Below are positions 24,743 to 34,790 of a DNA stretch of 64,000 nt, in pieces. A program made the position numbers and the translations under genes. The DNA comes from Flagellimonas sp. S3867 (GTDB lineage Bacteria; Bacteroidota; Bacteroidia; Flavobacteriales; Flavobacteriaceae), in NCBI RefSeq assembly GCF_014698935.1, contig NZ_JACVMN010000003.1:539074-603073 (forward strand). The letters run 5' to 3'. The notes below the pieces were generated by a model. That model was not told the DNA's origin and did not search any database. It was given only the letters and a program-made list of their open reading frames with translations. Position 1 is the stretch's first letter. Each line of letters begins with the position of its first letter.

Positions 24743-27337
24743 CTAGAAAGGATAATTTATACCGATATTGAAACCAGCGTTCTTAAAGTTATACTGCCTA
24801 AACCAGCGTTTGGACGCTTCTTCGGCCGGATTATAGGTTTTAAAACCTATATCGAGTCTAAAAACGAAGTAGGTGAAGTCGTACCGTAGCCCAAATCCGG
24901 TACCCAAAGCTGTATCCGATAAAGAATTGAATCCACTGAAAACGGCATCGGGATTATCTTCATTGTCAAACACGTTCCAAATATTGCCGGCATCAGCAAA
25001 CAAAGCGCCTTTAACGTCACCCGCAATAGGAAAGCGATATTCCAGATTCATGGCCAGTTTCAGGTTAGCTTCATTAAAATCATTGATGTTACTGGTTCTT
25101 CCTGGGCCCAGTTCATAAGCATTCCATGCCCTATTATCATTTGACCCCCCTGCGAAGTAACTGCGGACAAATGGGATATTTTCTGAGTTGCCATAGGGAA
25201 TTGCGAGTCCAAAAAAGCTTCGAAAAGCCAGTACTTTGGCATTTCCAACCTCCCAATGGCGGATAAAATCAAACTCAGTTTTAAAATATTGGGAGAAGGG
25301 CACCCCAAAGACCAATAGCTGGTCATTATCATTTTTATTATACGGAACGATGCCATCTAAAGCAGAGAGTAGGTTGCCCGCACTTTCCAATTTAATTCGA
25401 AATTGATAGAAGTCGTTATCGTTTATATCTATCTTACTATTTTTTGAAAGAGTATAATTACTGGCAAAAATGAGATTGTTTTCCGTTAATCTTTGTCTTC
25501 TTTCCTCAATACTATTTACCTCATCTCGCTCATCTTGGGTTACCGGAATGTCATTGTTCAGCACTCCTTGAACAAAATCATTGGCACCTGTAGGGACATT
25601 TAATCTTAATGGGTCCTCCACATCGGTTGAGGCTTCAAAAAATGACGCGTATTGGGGATCATCCTGAAATCCATCGGCTATACCATCCAAATTACTGAAA
25701 GTGTTCTGGTAAACATTATAGAAGTTATCTGGATTTACATTACGAACAAACTCCACATTGAGCAGTTCTATAGTATTGCGAAGACTATTGGAGGGATTCC
25801 AATTGTACGAAAGTATGGTGTTGAAAGATTGTTTGTCGAGTCCTATGTTCTTCTGAAAATTAGTACCGACCAAAAATCGACTTTGTGGCAGCATGTAATG
25901 AGGAATGATCTTTTCCGTATTGAAAGGAAGCCATATTCTTGGAAAAGTAATGTTGATATCTCCACCTATTTCAGAAGTAAATGAGCCACCGGTCAACGAT
26001 GAACCACGATCATTGAGAAGACCTATTGAACCTCTGGCGGAAATATTCAGGGTCTCCGCTCCTCCAAATACATTACGAGTGATAACGGAGCCACCAAAAG
26101 TGGTTCCCACCTGTTGTATGTTGGAATGTGTAATATCAAAATCCAGGTTCAGCGAAAATTTGGGTCGCGGAGCCAAATAGACATTAGATGTCAAAAGGGC
26201 ATCATCTGATTCTGGAATGAATTCAATATTTGGATATTTGAAGGTATTTAGGTTGGTAATCTGTCGGTACGTTCTAATACGGTCCAAATCTCTATAAATG
26301 CTATCTTTTTCAAAGAAAACTGCATCCGTGAGGGCTTTGGGTTTATATTTTAATTTGTTGTTATAATATATGGTATAGTTTTCATGGTCTACGGATTTTA
26401 AGGAATCTGTGCTTCCGCCAATAAGATAATCAGCATAAATATTGACCTTCTTAAAACGATGAATCTTATAGGTGTTTTCCGCAGAAGTGCTATCATTTGC
26501 ACTTCTGGGTTTTTGAATGTTCAGTTGCACATCCATCTTTTGATCATTGGCCACTTTGGTGGTATCCCTTAGGATGTCGTAGTTAATGGAGCTTTCTTGA
26601 AAGTTGTAAAACCCTGAGTTCCTGAACAGGGTAGTGAGGCGTTCCCTTTCTATTGTGAAATTGCCTAGATCAAACTGATCACCACTTTTAACAAAAGATT
26701 TGTCAAAAGCCTTGTTGTAAACAGAATCCAGTTCCGGTGAACTTATATTTCTTTGAAGGGTATCTATATAAAAAGGTTTGTTCAGATTGATTTGATATTC
26801 AATTTCAGCCCTTTTTTTGCGTTTTCCCTTGGCCACATTGAAGGTGCCCGAGTTATTAAAGTAACCTTTGCTATTATAATAGGCCTTCAATCTGTCCACT
26901 GATTTCTGGGTCAACACAGTATCGATAATAACGGGTGCTTCCCCAATTCTTTTTAGGAAATCACTGGCGCCCTTTACCATAAAAGATTCCCGCAAGCGAT
27001 TTACTTGCTTTTGTGACAGAAGATTGTTAAGTCGTTTTTCCCGCTTTTCTTTTTTATGCAGCCAATTTTGAAAGGATGAATCTGGATTTTCTTTTGCGAG
27101 ATTGTAAAGGTTTAATCGAAGGGGATATCCTAGTAGAGTACTATTTGGTTTTTGTGAGATTAAACTCCGAATATCACTATTATTGATCTTTTCATCATCC
27201 GCATAAATTGAGTTTTTTGTAAGCAAAAATTCTCCATCATCCACTTTTTTTAAGGTATTGCATGCAGCCATGCCCAATATAAGCAACAATAATCCTATTT
27301 TTGCCCAGTTGTGCAATAGACCTGAAGGTGCCCTCAT
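24743..27337 (-). CDS. tamL: TamL: lipoprotein BamA/TamA-family outer-membrane assembly protein
   Basis: About 864 residues from the start at 27337 (MRAPSGLLHNW). I prefer this to the ATG at 27379, which would overlap the divergent gene and weaken the signal peptide. A lipoprotein signal ends at MAAC (Cys26). Residues about 30-390 carry POTRA-like repeats (VDDGEFLLTKNSIY, FYIDTLQRNI); from about 400 a BamA-type beta-barrel follows, with FFAGGSNDNRAWNAYELGPG (the conserved VRGF-like loop) and C-terminal GFNIGINYPF. Bacteroidota TamL is TamA with a lipid anchor and works with TamB in outer-membrane biogenesis. Confidence 0.88.
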   Translation of the reverse strand: MRAPSGLLHNWAKIGLLLLILGMAACNTLKKVDDGEFLLTKNSIYADDEKINNSDIRSLISQKPNSTLLGYPLRLNLYNLAKENPDSSFQNWLHKKEKREKRLNNLLSQKQVNRLRESFMVKGASDFLKRIGEAPVIIDTVLTQKSVDRLKAYYNSKGYFNNSGTFNVAKGKRKKRAEIEYQINLNKPFYIDTLQRNISSPELDSVYNKAFDKSFVKSGDQFDLGNFTIERERLTTLFRNSGFYNFQESSINYDILRDTTKVANDQKMDVQLNIQKPRSANDSTSAENTYKIHRFKKVNIYADYLIGGSTDSLKSVDHENYTIYYNNKLKYKPKALTDAVFFEKDSIYRDLDRIRTYRQITNLNTFKYPNIEFIPESDDALLTSNVYLAPRPKFSLNLDFDITHSNIQQVGTTFGGSVITRNVFGGAETLNISARGSIGLLNDRGSSLTGGSFTSEIGGDINITFPRIWLPFNTEKIIPHYMLPQSRFLVGTNFQKNIGLDKQSFNTILSYNWNPSNSLRNTIELLNVEFVRNVNPDNFYNVYQNTFSNLDGIADGFQDDPQYASFFEASTDVEDPLRLNVPTGANDFVQGVLNNDIPVTQDERDEVNSIEERRQRLTENNLIFASNYTLSKNSKIDINDNDFYQFRIKLESAGNLLSALDGIVPYNKNDNDQLLVFGVPFSQYFKTEFDFIRHWEVGNAKVLAFRSFFGLAIPYGNSENIPFVRSYFAGGSNDNRAWNAYELGPGRTSNINDFNEANLKLAMNLEYRFPIAGDVKGALFADAGNIWNVFDNEDNPDAVFSGFNSLSDTALGTGFGLRYDFTYFVFRLDIGFKTYNPAEEASKRWFRQYNFKNAGFNIGINYPF

Positions 27338-27361
27338 AGAAGCCAAAAATACACGATTTAG

Positions 27362-28084
27362 ATGGTTACTAAAAACCAAATTAAACTAGTTAAGAGCTTA
27401 CAGCAAAAAAAGTACCGAAGTCAACATAAGTTGTTTGTTGTTGAGGGAAAAAAAGCGGTTTTAGAACTTATTGGGGCAGGACTAGAGCCTTTTAAACTGT
27501 TTGTGGACACCAAAATTTGGAATGAAGGTTTTAAGGGTTTTGAACAGGTTGCTTCTTCGGAATTGAAACAGATGAGCAGCTTAAGCTCCCCTAATGGAGT
27601 GTTAGGAGTGTTTCATATACCTGTTGTTGAACCAATTGAGGATTCGGATTGGGTAGTCGCTTTGGACGATATACGCGACCCTGGAAATTTGGGAACAATC
27701 ATTAGATTGTGTGATTGGTTTGGGATAAACCATTTGGTTTGTTCTCTTAACACAGTGGACTGTTACAATCCAAAAGTATTGCAGGCAACAATGGGCTCTA
27801 TAGCCAGGGTGAACGTTGTATACACTGACTTGGAAAAGTATTTAGAGGAATCAGCGCAGCCTGTTTATGGCGCTTTTATGGATGGGGAAGCAGTTTACGG
27901 TAAAGAGCTGCCAAAAAGTGGAGTTTTGGTCATGGGCAATGAAGCCAATGGGATTTCCAGTGGAATTGAATCAATAATTTCAGAACGAATAGCAATTCCT
28001 CAATTTGGAGAAAATACCACGGAAAGTTTGAATGTGGCCACGGCTACTGCAATTCTTTTAAATGAAATGAAGAGAAAGGGTTAA
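27362..28084 (+). CDS. TrmH/SpoU-family RNA 2'-O-methyltransferase
   Basis: 240 residues. An N-terminal substrate-binding domain (KLVKSLQQKKYRSQHKLFVVEG) is followed by the SPOUT knot: ALDDIRDPGNLGTIIRLCDWFG, GVLVMGNEANGISSG and IPQFGENTTESLNVATATAILL. These are the three TrmH motifs. The target nucleotide in rRNA or tRNA cannot be told. Divergent from tamL with 24 bases between starts, and its stop codon overlaps the stop of the sulfatase gene. Confidence 0.93.
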   Translation: MVTKNQIKLVKSLQQKKYRSQHKLFVVEGKKAVLELIGAGLEPFKLFVDTKIWNEGFKGFEQVASSELKQMSSLSSPNGVLGVFHIPVVEPIEDSDWVVALDDIRDPGNLGTIIRLCDWFGINHLVCSLNTVDCYNPKVLQATMGSIARVNVVYTDLEKYLEESAQPVYGAFMDGEAVYGKELPKSGVLVMGNEANGISSGIESIISERIAIPQFGENTTESLNVATATAILLNEMKRKG

Positions 28085-29634
28085 TCCAGTTCTTCTTGCA
28101 AGATACCATCCATTTGTGGATGGCCCACATCAGAATCCCTGTAAAAATCCTTTTCTTTTTTCAATTCGACTTTCATGTCCGAAATGATTTCAGCATATTT
28201 TGGGTCGTCTATAGCATTATGCAGTTCTTTAGGATCCTCATTTAGATCATAAAATTCCCAAGCAGGCTGCGTTGAGGTAGTGTCGCTTCCGTACATGCCC
28301 AATCCTTGACCATAAAAAAGGGCAAGCTTGTATCTTTTGTTGCGTATGCCAAAGTGTGCAGGTCTATCCGGTGAATGGAGCCAATATCTGTAATACATTT
28401 GCTCTCGCCAATCGTCGGCCGTATTCCCTCTTAGGTTTTCCCGAAAACTTTTACCTTGAATATAATCTTGAGGTGGTAAGCCAGCATAGTCGGCCAATAG
28501 GGCTGCAAAATCAATATTTAAAATAATATCATCCAATCGTTTTCCCTTCATGGTTTCTTTGGGATATCGAATCACAAATGGCATGCGTAGACTTTCTTCA
28601 TAAATTAATCTTTTGTCGAAAAAGCCATGTTCTCCCAAAAAGTAACCTTGATCAGCCGTATAGATCACTATAGTATTGTCCGCAACGCCTTCTTCTTCCA
28701 AATAATCGAGCAGCTTGCCAATATTATCATCAATAGCTGCTCCACATCGAATAAAATCTTTTGTTAGTTTTTGAAATATTTTACCGCGTTTTTGAATACT
28801 GTCCAAACCATCAAGCGGGTAGGGGAGGCCTGGGTAAGATGTCCAGAATTCTTCTGGATTTTCGGTGGCTTTTTGCCAACGGATGCCCAAATTTTCCAAC
28901 TTTTGACCTTTGAACGTCCTTCCGGTGGCTTCTTTTCCAAAATCGTATAAGGATTCAGGTTCCGGAAGTTTAACATCCTTGAGATAGTCATTATATCTTT
29001 TTGGATATTCAAATGGCTCATGAGTGGCCTTAAAACTGCAAACCATCATAAAGGGTTGGTCTTTTTGTCTTTTTTTCAAATGTTCGATGGTCAAATCTGT
29101 TATCACGTCGGTTGAAAAACCTTTATGGACAATACCTTCCTCTTCTTTAATATATCCATCTTGCCAATCTTCTTTTACCTTAAAAATAGGATCCCAATAC
29201 CTGCCTTGGCCAGGTAGAACCTTAAAATAATCAAAACCCTCGGGCTGTTTATCCAAATGCCATTTTCCAATTATGGCGGTCTGATAACCCGATTCCCCAA
29301 GCGATCTAGCAATGTTAGGATGCCCTTCGGGTAAAGACTCTCTAAGCGTGTATACCTGGTTTAAGTGACTGTATTGCCCTGTTAAAATAGCCGCTCGACT
29401 TGGGCTGCAAATTGAATTTGTACAGAATGCGTTATCCAAAATCACTCCCTCGTCTGCCAATCTTTGGATATTCTGATTTTTTACAAAATCCTTCAATTGC
29501 CCTCCATAAATGCCCCAGGATTGTGAAGTATGGTCATCGGAAAGAATGAACAAGATATTCGGACGCTCTTTTTCTTGGGGTTGGCATCCAACCAAAAATA
29601 GTAGTAGAGGAATGAGTAAATAGCGCATACACAA
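28081..29634 (-). CDS. Type I sulfatase, lipoprotein
   Basis: 517 residues. Lipoprotein signal with lipobox LVGC (Cys17; a start two codons later, at 29628, is equally possible). Alkaline-phosphatase fold: NILFILSDDHTSQSW with the Asp pair binding calcium, CSPSRAAILTGQ (Cys76, the residue turned into formylglycine), GKWHLDKQPEGFDYF, and IYTADQGYFLGEHGFFDKRL. C-terminal features are like family S1 sulfatases that act on glycans or glycosaminoglycan-like sulfated sugars, common in marine bacteria. Needs an FGE; one is encoded at 112. No glycoside hydrolase or SusCD pair is adjacent, so the substrate is open. Confidence 0.9.
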   Translation of the reverse strand: MCMRYLLIPLLLFLVGCQPQEKERPNILFILSDDHTSQSWGIYGGQLKDFVKNQNIQRLADEGVILDNAFCTNSICSPSRAAILTGQYSHLNQVYTLRESLPEGHPNIARSLGESGYQTAIIGKWHLDKQPEGFDYFKVLPGQGRYWDPIFKVKEDWQDGYIKEEEGIVHKGFSTDVITDLTIEHLKKRQKDQPFMMVCSFKATHEPFEYPKRYNDYLKDVKLPEPESLYDFGKEATGRTFKGQKLENLGIRWQKATENPEEFWTSYPGLPYPLDGLDSIQKRGKIFQKLTKDFIRCGAAIDDNIGKLLDYLEEEGVADNTIVIYTADQGYFLGEHGFFDKRLIYEESLRMPFVIRYPKETMKGKRLDDIILNIDFAALLADYAGLPPQDYIQGKSFRENLRGNTADDWREQMYYRYWLHSPDRPAHFGIRNKRYKLALFYGQGLGMYGSDTTSTQPAWEFYDLNEDPKELHNAIDDPKYAEIISDMKVELKKEKDFYRDSDVGHPQMDGILQEELD

Positions 29635-29857
29635 GTTTTTATGAAATGAACATAAATTTTTTCGTTGGTATATTTCCCACCTAAATGAATAAAATTTATG
29701 CGAATTACTGAATGTCTTGAAATTTTTAAGATATTAAAATTCAATGATTTAAAAATTTCATATAGATGAAAATAGTAAACCTAATTCATTTAAAAAACTC
29801 AATCGACAAACGACATTTCCTGAACTCTAAACGATAGTGGAAAGTGAAAATAAGCTG

Positions 29858-30556
29858 TTACTCAAATGTAAAATTGATAAAAAAGCCCCGTGTACGCATG
29901 GCATCGATATTCCCTGTCCATGGACTATTGGGATCGTTGTCGGGAACAATTTCATTCGTAAGGGCGAAAACACCCCTAATCGAAGGTGAAAATTTAAAAT
30001 ACTCGGTATAAATGTCTATTCCGAAGCCAAGTTCGTAGCCATACACATTTTTCTTCATCCGGAATTCACCGCTGCTGTTGTCATCTAGGCTATCTTCTTT
30101 ACTTCCTAAGTTCATAGCGGTATAAACGCCACCTGTAACATAAGGTTTCCAATTACCGAACCTGCGTGCGCTGGCTTTCAATAATAATGGGAATCGTATA
30201 TAGGTCGATTTGACTTCTCTGAGAGCATCCGCTTCCGTTGTAAACCCTGGAAAACCTAAAGTTCTGGATGTATACAGCAGACCTGGTTCAAATCGAGCAT
30301 CCAAAAACTCATTGATACGTACTTCGCCTATAAGTCCCACATTAAACCCAATGCTTTTATTTACTAGAACATCTTCCCCAATATCATTTTCATACTCAAA
30401 TTGGAAATCATATTGATTAAATCCCAAATAATACCCCCAGTTCAAAAGCTTTTGATCTTCGGTTTGAAGATTGAGTATAGGGTCTTTTTTAAACTGTGCC
30501 AAGGAATTCGGACATGCCAGTATCAGCAAGCCAAAAAGAAGAAGGACATTTTTCAT
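29858..30556 (-). CDS. porT: PorT-like type IX secretion outer-membrane protein
   Basis: About 232 residues from the start at 30556 (MKNVLLLFGLLILACPNSLAQF), which gives a clean signal peptide and a start 4 bases after the ubiE stop; a longer frame to 30595 would lie inside ubiE. Beta-barrel character with NWGYYLGFNQYDF, RFEPGLLYTSRTLGF and FINFTFE at the C-terminus. PorT is needed for type IX secretion, and in Flavobacteriaceae it commonly lies beside ubiE. This agrees with the type IX sorting domain at 60202. Confidence 0.85.
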   Translation of the reverse strand: MKNVLLLFGLLILACPNSLAQFKKDPILNLQTEDQKLLNWGYYLGFNQYDFQFEYENDIGEDVLVNKSIGFNVGLIGEVRINEFLDARFEPGLLYTSRTLGFPGFTTEADALREVKSTYIRFPLLLKASARRFGNWKPYVTGGVYTAMNLGSKEDSLDDNSSGEFRMKKNVYGYELGFGIDIYTEYFKFSPSIRGVFALTNEIVPDNDPNSPWTGNIDAMRTRGFFINFTFE

Positions 30557-30560
30557 CAAA

Positions 30561-31289
30561 TTATTTTGTAGCGACATATATAGATGCCACCCCAAATGTC
30601 TGGGGTTTGTTCTCTATACCTATAAACCCGATTTTGTCCAAAATATTGTTGAATGCTTCTCCATGAGGGAAAACGGAAGCTGATTCACTCAAGTAAGCAT
30701 ATGCCGACCTGTCTTTGGAGAAGATTTTACCAATGGTTGGCAATATATATTTGGTATAAATGCGATACCCCTGTTTAAATGGTGTTTTGGTTGGTACGGA
30801 GGTTTCAAGAACCACAAAGCTTCCCCCTGGTTTGAGCACTCTCAATATTTCACTTAATCCTTTTTCCAGATTTTCGAAATTACGAACCCCAAAAGCAACG
30901 GTTATGGCATCAAAAGAATTATCATCAAAGGGAAGTTTTTCGCTATCGCCAATCATCATTTCAATGGTATTTTGAAGGTTTTTTGCAGAAATCTTGGTTT
31001 TTCCAACGTCCAACATACCTGGGGAAATGTCAAGTCCCACAATTTTTTCAGCACCTGTGGATATCATTGCTATGGCTAGATCGCCAGTTCCTGTAGCAAT
31101 ATCTAGAATGTTTTTTGGAGCTTTTTTTGTTAAGATGGAGACCACTTTCCTTCGCCATTTTAGGTCAATACCAAAAGAAATAACTCTGTTCAATCCATCA
31201 TAATCCTCAGAAATTGTATCGAACATTTGTCTTACCTGCTCCTTTTTGCCTAGGTCGGAATCTTTATATGGTTTGACTTTTTTTGACAT
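30561..31289 (-). CDS. ubiE: Demethylmenaquinone methyltransferase
   Basis: Last step of menaquinone synthesis (MenG). 242 residues from the start at 31289 ([16 protein letters not shown]); upstream in-frame ATGs are unlikely. UbiE motifs: [36 protein letters not shown] (SAM binding), [23 protein letters not shown] and [12 protein letters not shown]. Transcribed toward porT with only 4 bases between them. Menaquinone is the expected partner of the Na+-NQR in this window. Confidence 0.95.
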   Translation of the reverse strand: MSKKVKPYKDSDLGKKEQVRQMFDTISEDYDGLNRVISFGIDLKWRRKVVSILTKKAPKNILDIATGTGDLAIAMISTGAEKIVGLDISPGMLDVGKTKISAKNLQNTIEMMIGDSEKLPFDDNSFDAITVAFGVRNFENLEKGLSEILRVLKPGGSFVVLETSVPTKTPFKQGYRIYTKYILPTIGKIFSKDRSAYAYLSESASVFPHGEAFNNILDKIGFIGIENKPQTFGVASIYVATK

Positions 31290-31351
31290 CTGATAAATTT
31301 GCTGGCAAATATACAACTTAGGTATATGGAAGGGGTACAAAAATAATTACG

Positions 31352-31359
31352 TAATTTTG
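31352..31359 (+). promoter_or_regulatory. Putative -7 box of trkA-trkH
   Basis: TAATTTTG matches TAnnTTTG and lies 125 bases before the trkA start, leaving a long leader. No clear -33 TTG is visible. Confidence 0.3.
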
Positions 31360-31484
31360 CCGTGCAATCATGGAAAGCTTTTCCGTATTATGTTAGGTAT
31401 TTGTCTTTTGGACCGCGGCCATTATTCTTTTTTGCCGTTTATAACACACAAATTGAACTTTTTGGGAACATCTTATACTAATCA

Positions 31485-32834
31485 ATGAAGATTATAATTG
31501 CGGGAGCAGGTGAAGTAGGCTTTCATTTGGCAAAATTATTGTCGTATGAAGCACAGGATATTACATTGATTGATACCGACAGGGAAAGTTTGACTTATGC
31601 CGATAATCATTTAGATATTAGGGTGCTTCGGGGTGATGCCACTTCTATAGAAGTGTTGCGTGATGCACGGGTTGAAAGTTCCGAACTTGTCATTGGCGTT
31701 ACAGCATCGGAAACCACCAATCTTACGCTTTGTATGTTGGCGAAGCAATTGGGCTGTAAAAAAACCATTGCTCGAATTTCCAATACGGAATTCATGGACA
31801 ACAGGGAACTGATAAAGTTTGATGAGCTCGGAATTGACGAGTTGATTTCTCCAGAAGAACTCGCGGCAACTGAAATTCAACTATTGCTTAACCAGTCGGC
31901 CTTTAACGATACGTATGAATTTGAGGATGGCTTACTGACCATGATAGGGGTGTTTTTACCAAAATCAGCTCCTTTTGTGGGCAAAATGGTGAAAGAAGCG
32001 GCCAAAATATTCCCAGAACTACATTTTATGCCAATCGCATTGCAGCGAATGGGAACCCAATATACCTTGATTCCAAGAGGAGATACCATTTTTAAAGAAG
32101 GTGATCAGGTTTATTTTATTACTTCCGCCGAAGGTGTGGATGAGTTATACAAACTCACCGGCATGCAGAAAAAAGAAATCAAAAACGTGATGATTCTTGG
32201 TGGAAGCAAAGTTGGATTCAACACCGCTCGAGATCTGTGCGACAAAAAATTCAATGTAAAATTGATAGAAAAGGACAAGGAGAAAGCTTTTGACATTGCC
32301 GATGACCTGCCGCATGCCCTTGTTATTAATGGAGATGGAAGGAATGTGGAGCTTTTGGATGAGGAAAGCTTGGATTCCATGGATGCTTTTATTGCAGTTA
32401 CAGGGAATTCCGAGACGAATATTATGTCCTGCTTGGTGGCCAAATCAAAAAAGATAAAAAAGACCATTGCCATGGTCGAGAATATGGATTACTTCCAGCT
32501 ATCCCATTCCATCGGAGTGGATACCTTGATCAATAAAAAACTTTTGGCGGCCAATAATATATTTAGATATATACGAAGGGGAGAAGTACTGGCCTTAACA
32601 CGCCTGAACAATCTAAATGCCGAAATATTAGAGTTTGAGGTTAAAGCTACTTCACTTGTGAACGGTGAGATAATCCGTGAATTAAACTTCCCAAGAGAAG
32701 CCAGTATTGGTGGTGTGATTAGGGATGGTAAAGGAATTATCGCTCTTGGTGATTTTAAAATTCAGGAAGGTGACCGTGTCGTTGTATGCTGCTTGCCGAA
32801 AGCAATTCCAAGAATAGAAAAGCTGTTCTTGTAA
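31485..32834 (+). CDS. trkA: Trk potassium uptake regulator TrkA
   Basis: 449 residues: two copies of a nucleotide-binding RCK domain plus TrkA-C, the arrangement of full-length TrkA. The first Rossmann motif is IIAGAGEVGFHLAKLL with acidic LIDTD; the second, near residue 225, is MILGGSKVGFNTARDL with LIEKD. It sits on the cytoplasmic face and gates TrkH in response to NAD(H) or nucleotides. The stop overlaps the trkH start by one base (TAATG). Confidence 0.96.
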   Translation: MKIIIAGAGEVGFHLAKLLSYEAQDITLIDTDRESLTYADNHLDIRVLRGDATSIEVLRDARVESSELVIGVTASETTNLTLCMLAKQLGCKKTIARISNTEFMDNRELIKFDELGIDELISPEELAATEIQLLLNQSAFNDTYEFEDGLLTMIGVFLPKSAPFVGKMVKEAAKIFPELHFMPIALQRMGTQYTLIPRGDTIFKEGDQVYFITSAEGVDELYKLTGMQKKEIKNVMILGGSKVGFNTARDLCDKKFNVKLIEKDKEKAFDIADDLPHALVINGDGRNVELLDEESLDSMDAFIAVTGNSETNIMSCLVAKSKKIKKTIAMVENMDYFQLSHSIGVDTLINKKLLAANNIFRYIRRGEVLALTRLNNLNAEILEFEVKATSLVNGEIIRELNFPREASIGGVIRDGKGIIALGDFKIQEGDRVVVCCLPKAIPRIEKLFL

Positions 32835-34324
32835 TGGGACTGAACACGCGGATAATCGTACATATTATGGGGCTATTGCTACTGTGCAATGGCTCTTTTA
32901 TGCTTCTGGCTGCTTTTGTAAGTGGTATTTATGATGATGGTGTTACCTTGGATATTACCCTTGCCGCCATAGTTACCATGCTTTTTGGAATAATGGCTAT
33001 GTTCGGTACTCGTGGCCATAAAAAGGAAGTAAAAAGAAAAGAAGGCTACATTGTAGTTACTTTCGGATGGATTATCATGTCCATTTCTGGGACGCTCCCT
33101 TATCTTTTTTCTGGTGCAATTCCTACGGTGACGGATGCTTTTTTTGAAACAATCTCAGGATATACGACCACGGGTGCTTCAATTTTAGATAATATTGAAA
33201 TCTTACCCAAGGGTATTCTTTTTTGGAGAAGTCTGACCCATTGGATAGGAGGTATGGGTATCATAGTACTTGCAATTGCCATTCTTCCACTTTTAGGAAT
33301 TGGAGGAATGCAGTTGTTTGCCGCTGAAGCTCCTGGTCCGGCCGGTGATAAATTACACCCTAGAATTACAGACACGGCTAAAAGGTTATGGCTAATTTAT
33401 TTTGGGTATACCGTAGCGGAAACTATTCTATTGAAACTTGCTGGAATGTCACTATTTGATGCCATGAACCATTCCTTGGCAACCCTTTCAACAGGTGGAT
33501 TTTCCACCAAAAATGCAAGTCTGGCCTATTGGAACGATCAACCTTTAATCCAGTATATCACTATCGTCTTTATGTTTTTGGCCGGAAGTAACTTTGTGTT
33601 GAGCTATTTCGCTTTCACAGGAAAGGTGCAGCGAATTTTAAAAGATGAGGAATTTAAATATTACGCCAGTTTCATAGTGCTTTTTACCATTACCGCTGCG
33701 TTGGTTGTGTATTTCAAAGCCAATGTGCCTGTATCTGATTTTCACCCAATGATATTTGGAGAAGGTGAAAGTGCCTTTAGGCATGGCCTCTTTCAAGTAG
33801 TGGCGATTGTAACCACCACCGGATTTGTAACAGCTGATTTTACAAGCTGGACACCATTTCTTACGATTTTGTTTTTCGGATTGATGTTTTTGGGCGGTTC
33901 GGCAGGTTCCACTGCAGGTGGAATTAAGGTAATGAGACACTTGCTCATCATAAAAAATGGGATTCTAGAATTTAAGCGAACCCTGCACACTAATGCCATA
34001 ATTCCTGTCCGCTATAATAATAAAACGGTTACCGAACATATCGTGTATAATATCATTGCCTTCTTTGTACTCTACATGTTGTTTTTTATAATTGGATCCC
34101 TTGTTTTGGGCTTTTTAGGTCTTGATTTTGTTTCGGCAATAGGTGGTTCGGCTTCATCATTGGGGAATGTTGGCCCCGCATTTGGCAGTCTCAACCCCAT
34201 GAGCAATTACAATAGCCTGCCGAATGCAGGTAAATGGTGGTGTGGCTTTTTAATGCTCTTGGGGAGGTTGGAACTATTCACCGTGTTGATCATACTTACC
34301 CCATATTTCTGGAAAAAAACGTAG
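32834..34324 (+). CDS. trkH: Trk potassium transporter, membrane subunit TrkH
   Basis: About 496 residues from the start at 32834 (MGLNTRIIVHIMGLLL), fixed by the TAATG overlap with trkA. Four pore-loop repeats can be seen, for example ISGYTTTGASIL, LATLSTGGFSTKN, AIVTTTGFVTADF and ASSLGNVGPAFG, each with the selectivity-filter glycine. About ten transmembrane segments. It takes up K+ together with TrkA. Confidence 0.95.
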   Translation: MGLNTRIIVHIMGLLLLCNGSFMLLAAFVSGIYDDGVTLDITLAAIVTMLFGIMAMFGTRGHKKEVKRKEGYIVVTFGWIIMSISGTLPYLFSGAIPTVTDAFFETISGYTTTGASILDNIEILPKGILFWRSLTHWIGGMGIIVLAIAILPLLGIGGMQLFAAEAPGPAGDKLHPRITDTAKRLWLIYFGYTVAETILLKLAGMSLFDAMNHSLATLSTGGFSTKNASLAYWNDQPLIQYITIVFMFLAGSNFVLSYFAFTGKVQRILKDEEFKYYASFIVLFTITAALVVYFKANVPVSDFHPMIFGEGESAFRHGLFQVVAIVTTTGFVTADFTSWTPFLTILFFGLMFLGGSAGSTAGGIKVMRHLLIIKNGILEFKRTLHTNAIIPVRYNNKTVTEHIVYNIIAFFVLYMLFFIIGSLVLGFLGLDFVSAIGGSASSLGNVGPAFGSLNPMSNYNSLPNAGKWWCGFLMLLGRLELFTVLIILTPYFWKKT

Positions 34325-34329
34325 CTTTC

Positions 34330-34358
34330 ATCAGTTTTAAAGTTCAAAAACTGATTTT
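34330..34358 (+). terminator. Weak hairpin terminator after trkAH
   Basis: Stem ATCAGTTTT/AAAACTGAT with an 8-base loop and TTTT, ending right at the start codon of the next gene at 34359. AT-rich, so only moderately convincing. Confidence 0.35.
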
Positions 34359-34790
34359 ATGAAAAAAACCATGTTCCTACTAATGGGCATTGGTCTATGC
34401 TGTATTAGTTGTGCCGTTTCCGAAGAAGGAGATAAGGCCGAAATCATGCAGATACTTCACAATCAAGAAGAAGCTTGGTCCAATCATGATTTGGAAGGAT
34501 TTATGCAAGGATATTGGAAAAGCGATTCTTTAAAATTTTATGGTGCAAGAGGACTTACGTTGGGCTGGGATAAGACCCTTTCAGGATACAAAGAAAGATA
34601 CCCAACAAAAGCAGACACCGGGAGCTTAAATTTCATCATTGACGCTATCACTAAAATAGATTCGAATTCTTATTATGTCATGGGACAATACCACCTCACC
34701 AGAAAGGTTGGCGATGCAAATGGAGTTTTCTTGATTGTGCTCCGAAAAATAAATGGTGAGTGGAAAATTGTTGCTGACATGTCTTGCTAA
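34359..34790 (+). CDS. DUF4440/SnoaL-like lipoprotein
   Basis: 143 residues. The signal MKKTMFLLMGIGLCCISC gives a lipidated Cys (about 18). The rest is a small NTF2-like alpha+beta fold: EIMQILHNQEEAWSNHDLEGFMQGYW at the start and GVFLIVLRKINGEWKIVADMSC at the end are typical of DUF4440 proteins, a family without fixed function. It overlaps the next gene by 7 bases, so the three genes 34359-36819 form one operon. Confidence 0.8.
   Translation: MKKTMFLLMGIGLCCISCAVSEEGDKAEIMQILHNQEEAWSNHDLEGFMQGYWKSDSLKFYGARGLTLGWDKTLSGYKERYPTKADTGSLNFIIDAITKIDSNSYYVMGQYHLTRKVGDANGVFLIVLRKINGEWKIVADMSC

Noticed and set aside
27338..27379. Longer N-terminus for TamL
   Set aside because: It would overlap the divergent methyltransferase start and spoil the lipoprotein signal.
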